A DNA stretch of 12,565 nt from Terana coerulea (taxonomy: Eukaryota; Basidiomycota; Agaricomycetes; Polyporales; Phanerochaetaceae): positions 1 to 12,565 of the forward strand of contig JAKOGH010000716.1 in the NCBI GenBank assembly GCA_024811115.1, written 5' to 3'. The first letter of the stretch is position 1. Every line of letters begins with the position of its first letter. Made by a program: the position numbers and the translations under genes. Below the pieces are notes generated by a model. The model saw nothing but the letters and a program-made list of their open reading frames with translations. It did no database searches and was not told the origin of the DNA. Below, in pieces: positions 8,255 to 12,565 of this stretch.

Positions 8255-8368
8255 ACTGCCTCCCACCAGTCTCAGCTGCTATCCTCCTCGTTAGAGCTCA
8301 TTAAGACAAATTAACTTTTTGATCATCCAGTTCATTCAAAAACTCCCAGTACCAGCATTTTGACCATC

Positions 8369-8394
8369 ATTGACCCTCAAAATTGACCCTCAAA
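8369..8394. repeat. Perfect tandem duplication, 2 x 13 bp
   Basis: ATTGACCCTCAAA occurs twice back to back without a mismatch. A looser TTTTGACCATC precedes it. This is a likely recent slippage event. Confidence 0.75.
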
Positions 8395-9430
8395 CCGCAG
8401 TCTAGCCTATCACAGCTCGCATGCACAACTACTCGTGTTGGCATGCCATCTTGTGCCCCTGGGGCCTGCATACTCAGATTTCTCTGAGCCAGCCCATGAC
8501 CTCAGTCGGCCGCCGTCAATGCGTTCTAAATATATTTTCTTTTTACACGTAGTATTGCTCGACATGATGCAACTGAGTACCTCACTTACCGTTTCTGGTT
8601 GTCCGTGCAACGTCCGACCGTGCGTCTTCTTTGGCTGATTGGTCCGCGCGCAGTCGCGGGACGTTTCATCTCAGCTCGTCGTGCGTGCGCTTTTGAAGCG
8701 TCAAGGACGCTGCGTCCCGCCATCTGCGTAACTTGTGTCCATGTCCATGCACGATCGCAACTTTAGCTGAAGCTCTCAGGATCCCCGCCTCCTGTACAGG
8801 TCGGTCAGTCGTGACTCCCGCTGTGCAAAGTTTACCTCTTAGTCCCTGATCATGCCCTGGCCCAGGGCGACTGTTGTCTCCAGACGTCGGCCGATCTGTG
8901 TTGGACGAGTCAGAGTCGGTTCCGGTTGCGCGTCGTCGAAGCGACGTCGAGGTAAGCGCGGCGGCCGGTTATGGCGTCAGTGTGCGCGCTTGACCGGCGT
9001 GGATCAACACGCCCCGCGGCTTCCAACCCTCTAGGTTTGCTGGAAGCCAGATCGAGCATCGCTTCCTCCCTTTGACTCGACGGTGAACGAGGCCAACATG
9101 AGCCAGACCCAGCGATTGACCCTTTGTTCTCGTTTATTGCGAGTCTTTACACCACAAAACGGCCTGCGGCGGAGCCACCGTGGACGGACTAGCGCAGCGC
9201 CACCGCTCGGTTAGGCCTTTAGGGGTGACTGCGTCGTCAGCGAAGTCGGACGTAGTAAATTGGGTTCAGCTCCGAAAGGCGTCGCCAATGCGCCGGGCAC
9301 CCCTGCTTGGCACCGCCCCTTGTCATTTCCCAGCGCTGACTCACAACTTGGTCCGTCCCAACTCTAACCCCAGGGCTGTTCTCGCGTTCTTATATCTGTT
9401 CATCTGTTCGAACCAGTTCCCCGCACGCCT

Positions 9431-9542
9431 CTTATACCTACATCCTCAACACCCGAGTCTCACCTCCACCCACCGAGACTCACCTCTACACTCAGAGGCT
9501 CACCTCCCCACCACCCGACACACAGCTACAACCTCCCGCGCG
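9431..9542 (+). promoter_or_regulatory. Probable core promoter and CT-rich leader of the arrestin-like gene
   Basis: A weak TATA-like CTTATACCTA at 9431-9440 lies about 110 bases before the ATG. It is followed by a C- and T-rich leader with repeated CTCACCTC units. Pyrimidine-rich leaders of this kind are common before fungal start codons. No stronger TATA box is seen. Confidence 0.45.
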
Positions 9543-11104
9543 ATGTTGTACACCCAGCCATGCTCCAGCGAGGCCTCGACCTCGACCCTGCCGCCATCCT
9601 ACTCACCTTCGACCGCGTCTCCGTCCTACTCACCGGAGCCTTGCGAAGACGAGGAACGGCTCGCCTTCGTTGCGCGTTCAGCGCTGACGCGCGCCCCCTC
9701 AAGGCACATTCACCAGGCGCACGCGCCACTTCACCGTCGCCCTCTGCAACCAACCGGAGGACGCCGACGCCCCTGTCTACGCCAGGAACAGCCTGGTCTC
9801 CGGCGAGCTGCAGGTGGACAGCGAGCGTCCTCGTCGTAGCTGTCAAGGTAAGCCTCCTTACTCGTTCTATCTGCAAACATTTAGCTTACTCCCGTTACTA
9901 TAGCTCGAGGGCCGGCAGATTGTGTCCATGTCTGAAGAAAGCCACTCTGAGAGGATACTGTTCACAAAACAGCACGAGCTCTGGCGGCGATCCGAGAAGC
10001 AGCAAGAGTGCCCCAGCTCGCTCAAGTTCCACATCCCGTTCCCGGCCACCTGCGAGGCCCAGGAGGGCGATGTCCCAATGCCGCCCTCCTTCTCCGCCCA
10101 CCACAGCGGCTCGTCCGGCATATTCGCCGACATTAAATACACCCTGTCGGTCATTATTACCAAGCCGCGACTTGGCTCTTGGAAGTCCAAGAAATGGTGC
10201 GTACAGCCTCCTCAGCAGGTTCATACGGTATCTGACGTGGCCCTCATAGCCATAAGATACCTATCAAGTATCATCCGCGCTCGCGACCCTACGCGCCCAT
10301 CTCGCCCGACCTGTACCCCTTCCTCTCGACCGTCAAGACCGCACCGGAGGAATGGCACCAGAGCGCGTCCGTGATGCAGTCTCGCAGCCCCGGCGTCGCC
10401 CCCATTGATGTTCACGTACGTCTACCCCTCCTTGCCGTCACAGCGCCTCGATCTGACTTTTAGCACAGCTGTTCACACCGGCCGTGCAGATCTACGCGCT
10501 CACGGACACGATCCCCTTCCACGTCCAGCTGCGCGCGCCGACCCAGTCCGTCCGTGCCTTGCTGGGCCTCAGCGCCGAGCAGCCGCCACCAGCGCGCCGC
10601 GGCGCCTGCACGACCTCACCCCCTGGGCCTTCCAGAGCCCCTACGCCTGCGCCGCCGTCGGCTCCCTTGCGGAGGAGCAGAAGAGCACGCCCGCGCTGCG
10701 CGTGTACCTCCTCCGCCAGGTGAGCGCGCGTGCACGGCCGCAAGGCGTGGCGCAACGTCGTGCTCGCCGAGGGCGTGCTGCGCGCCGTCGGGTGCCCGCC
10801 CGCCTACGACCTTGGCGCGCGCGACGCCGAGGAGGTGCTGGACTGGGAGGGCGAGGTGCGCTGCGCCGAGGATGTGGCCGCGCCGTCGTTCGTGTCGGGC
10901 GACCTCGGCGTGAAGGACTTCATTGTGGTGCACCTCTGCGCGCCGCACGGTGACAAGGCGCCGCTGGTCGAGCTCCAGAGCTCGCAGCCCATCCGTCTTG
11001 TGACGGATACCTATAGGGACGGCCCCGAGCGGCCTGAGGGCCCAAAGCCAGTAGTCTTTACAATATGGTTCATGCAGCCTGCCCGTCAGCAGGTTGATAA
11101 GTAG
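9543..11104 (+). pseudogene. Alpha-arrestin-like protein gene, four exons, interrupted by four frameshifts
   Basis: Exons are 9543-9847, 9904-10196, 10250-10415 and 10469-11104, with GT-AG introns of 56, 53 and 53 bp; the full product would be about 465 residues. The N terminus is Ser/Pro-rich with a PPSY motif at residues 17-20, the kind of PPxY site that binds WW domains of Rsp5-type ubiquitin ligases. Next comes an arrestin-N-like region (RNSLVSGELQVDS, VLVVAVK joined by intron 1 to LEGRQIVSMSEE, LKFHIPFPATCE, MPPSF, DIKYTLSVII). An arrestin-C-like region follows (FTPAVQIYALTDTIPFHVQL, LRVYLLRQV, GRKAWRNVVLAEG, LDWEGEVRC, DFIVVHL, QPIRLVTD). Alpha-arrestins direct ubiquitination and endocytosis of membrane transporters. 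The frame breaks at the C-run 9694-9698, near 9826, between about 10570 and 10605, and at 10721-10730. None is a nonsense mutation and all splice sites are intact. It is either recently inactivated or carries consensus errors. Confidence 0.75.
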
Positions 11105-11330
11105 AATATGTTTATGTAATGCCGGGTGGATATATATGTATGTCATCCATTGAGTACAATGCTGCGTAGTTGATGAACTCAAGTGAGGCCAGTACGCCTG
11201 CAGTGGTAACTGATACTGCCAACCATTTGTTGTAGACGCGGACGAGCCTCAAGCGAGCTTCAAGTTCGCCCGCGGACCATTTGCTCCGCAAGCATTTTTA
11301 TCAGATTTCCCAGCCAGCTATTCGCCTTCA
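11105..11330. other. Intergenic segment after the arrestin-like gene
   Basis: The first 60 bases are AT-rich with a TATATATGTATG stretch and probably form the 3' UTR; no AATAAA is present. At 11231-11246 lies a relative of the dispersed GTAGACGC repeat. It is followed by an imperfect palindrome, GCGAGCTT-C-AAGTTCGC, near 11256-11272. The inverted duplication begins at about 11331. Confidence 0.5.
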
Positions 11331-11733
11331 TTGCTATCGCCGTAGTTAAAAATATATATATTCTCGGCTGTAGGTTGATCCGAACTTCCAAGCAACTTGA
11401 CAGGGTTCGGGCTGTAAAGCTTTGTGGCGTGGGAAAGTAAACATACTGTCCGAATGCCCAAGTGTGGATGACGGCCGGTATCTGATCCGGCAGCTTGTTC
11501 GGGTCAGCTCATGATACGTACGCTTCGCTCGCCCAACAATCTGCATTTTCAAGGATTTGGGCCCATGGTATTACGCACAGCCCCGCGCTTCGCAACACCA
11601 TTGAAAAGAATCTCCCAAGATACTGAATGCATTTGACTAGTGCATATCTCTACACAGCAGCAAATACATCAAAAGGCAAAGCATATGCATCACATCTCTG
11701 ACGTCTAGCCCTACGGTCCGTTCAGGATATACT

Positions 11734-12414
11734 CTAAGAGCCGTCGCAGAAGGGCTTGCCAGCCGCAGTGCGGCCAAATTCGAGGTCAGCTATTGCAGAA
11801 AGTGAGCATGATTCCATCTGTGATCCAATGCGCGCGAGAACTCACTGTCGAACCGCTCTCGGCCTGCGGTGTTGGAGCCACAGCTGACGTTGATGTTCTG
11901 GTCCGTGTCCTTGGCGGACTGCGCGTCGGCGTACAGCGTGCTCCCGGAGAAGTTGCACACATATTCAATGGCGTTGCCTGCGCGAAACAGACATGAGTGA
12001 TCCAAGCGCTGCGGACACAAATGAGAAACGCACCGTACTGAGCGGAGACAGCGCCGCCGGCGGGGACGATCGAGTAGTCGTCGAGCAGCGCGTACAGGTT
12101 GAGGACGGCCGTCCACTTGTTGCTCCCGCTGAACTTTGCGTTGAAGCACGCGATGCTGTCCCTCTTCGCCAGCGTCGCCGCACGCTCCTCGATGGGGGTC
12201 GCAGCCTCGGGCTCCTTGTAGAAGCGGGCAGCGAGGCTCGCGGCGGGTGTGAAGGACGTGACGTTGCCGGTGTGGTCGAGGATGTACACGCCGTCCTCGC
12301 TGTGGCCAACGAGGTGAAACCAGGCGCAGCTCTGCCGGCGAGAGGGCTGGCGGAGACGGCGGTCGCGACGAAGGCGGCGAGGGCACTGAAGGTGAGAGAA
12401 AGCGGGAATTGCAT
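11734..12414 (-). pseudogene. Small secreted four-cysteine preproprotein, frameshifted copy C
   Basis: Read leftward, exons are 12414-12034, 11977-11846 and 11789-11734, with two 56-bp GT-AG introns at the same phase-1 positions as copy A. Exon 1 is 381 bases against 382. One C is missing from the run that reads CACCCTCG in copy A (plus-strand GG at 12313-12314). The frame is lost at about residue 34, 12 residues past the signal peptide, and ends after a shifted run. Apart from this, the coding sequence is preserved: the Lys-Arg site, four cysteines, sequons and C terminus all remain downstream in the original frame. Residue differences from A are few: V13A in the signal, eight in the propeptide and I142L, T149A and T181A in the mature part. 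TATA box and leader are also conserved. It may be a young pseudogene or an intact gene with a sequencing error in the C-run. Confidence 0.82.
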
Positions 12415-12531
12415 GTTTGGTTTTGAAGAGTTGAAGGTGGAGGCGGCTGAGACTAAATTGGTAGGCTTGAAAGCTGTTGAACTTGGCTACTGTTCTGTTG
12501 CTGGACTTGCTCTCGGTCCCCTGCTTTTATA
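12415..12531 (-). promoter_or_regulatory. Core promoter and leader of copy C
   Basis: On the minus strand TATAAAAG occupies 12531-12524, 110 bases before the ATG at 12414. The leader, ending CTCTTCAAAACCAAAC, matches that of copy A closely. The preserved promoter suggests the locus was transcribable until recently. Confidence 0.65.
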
Positions 12532-12565
12532 CGCAGTAAATACGGTAAAATATGAGATTCGCCGG

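Larger units (their letters stand above)
6184..9430. other. Long gene-poor stretch
   Basis: Over 3.2 kb with no reading frame I can support. Frames of 60-111 codons occur on both strands without splice-consistent extension or recognisable motifs. A 111-codon frame at 7303-7638 begins with a hydrophobic run resembling a signal anchor, but it crosses a dispersed repeat and is otherwise low-grade. The stretch holds several short repeats and dyads listed separately. Around 8637-8645 CTGATTGG contains an inverted CCAAT box, but no gene follows closely. The right end, beyond about 8850, is GC-rich and may include distal promoter of the arrestin-like gene. Confidence 0.5.
11331..12565 (-). repeat. 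Inverted segmental duplication, unit 2 (broken gene C)
   Basis: Reverse complement of 4855-6183, including promoter, exons, introns and about 400 bases of 3' flank. It reaches the right edge of the window with promoter similarity still continuous, so its outer boundary is not visible. Introns are 56 bp here against 60 bp in unit 1. The AT-rich run near 11348-11360 is specific to this unit. Confidence 0.85.

Noticed and set aside
9288..9542. Upstream in-frame ATG extending the arrestin-like protein
   Set aside because: The stretch contains the TATA-like site and CT-rich leader. The downstream ATG begins the Ser/Pro-rich, PPSY-bearing N terminus that I regard as typical of these proteins.
12001..12289. 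Alternative downstream start (GTG at 12289) rescuing copy C
   Set aside because: It would need a non-AUG start and would lose the signal peptide, which contradicts the secreted design of the family.
1..12565. CRISPR array, rRNA or bacterial operon signals
   Set aside because: No regularly spaced repeats, rRNA signatures or bacterial-type gene packing are present. Spliceosomal introns mark the DNA as eukaryotic.

Overview
The window looks like nuclear DNA from a filamentous basidiomycete, probably an Agaricomycete. The evidence is the short introns (53 to 60 bp in the better-preserved models) with GT...AG ends and CTAAC/CTGAC-like branch sites, pyrimidine-rich leaders before start codons, GC-rich coding exons in AT-richer spacers, and an alpha-arrestin-like gene of a type I associate with mushroom-forming fungi. 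The species cannot be named from the sequence. All homology statements are from reading the sequence by eye; no search was run.

Layout from left to right. Positions 1-443 hold a decayed, left-truncated relic of a small secreted protein gene (copy B). Positions 945-4078 are bounded by a pair of roughly 220-240 bp near-identical inverted repeats. They look like a non-autonomous, long-TIR transposon with no transposase but with many hairpins inside. Positions 4855-6183 carry the intact copy (A) of the small secreted protein gene, with TATA box, leader, three exons and 3' flank. Positions 6184-9430 have no gene that I can support, only short repeats and dyads. Positions 9543-11104 hold a four-exon alpha-arrestin-like gene interrupted by four small frameshifts. 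Positions 11331-12565 carry an inverted second copy (C) of the whole 1.3 kb unit seen at 4855-6183. Its reading frame is broken by one missing base just after the signal peptide.

The secreted protein family is the main feature. Each copy has the same plan: signal peptide, propeptide ending in a Lys-Arg processing site, then a mature domain of about 104 residues with four cysteines, and two phase-1 introns at identical positions. Between A and C the mature domain is better conserved (3 changes in 104 residues) than the propeptide (8 in 63), although C is broken. The three copies show duplication and decay side by side: intact A, recently broken C, ancient relic B.

No operon-like cooperation is expected or seen. 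The arrestin-like gene lies between the two convergent duplicates and has no evident functional link to them. Every break in the arrestin-like gene and in copy C is a one- or two-base indel, mostly in C-runs or CG-repeats, with no nonsense substitution. Real recent inactivation and consensus-sequence error are therefore both live explanations.
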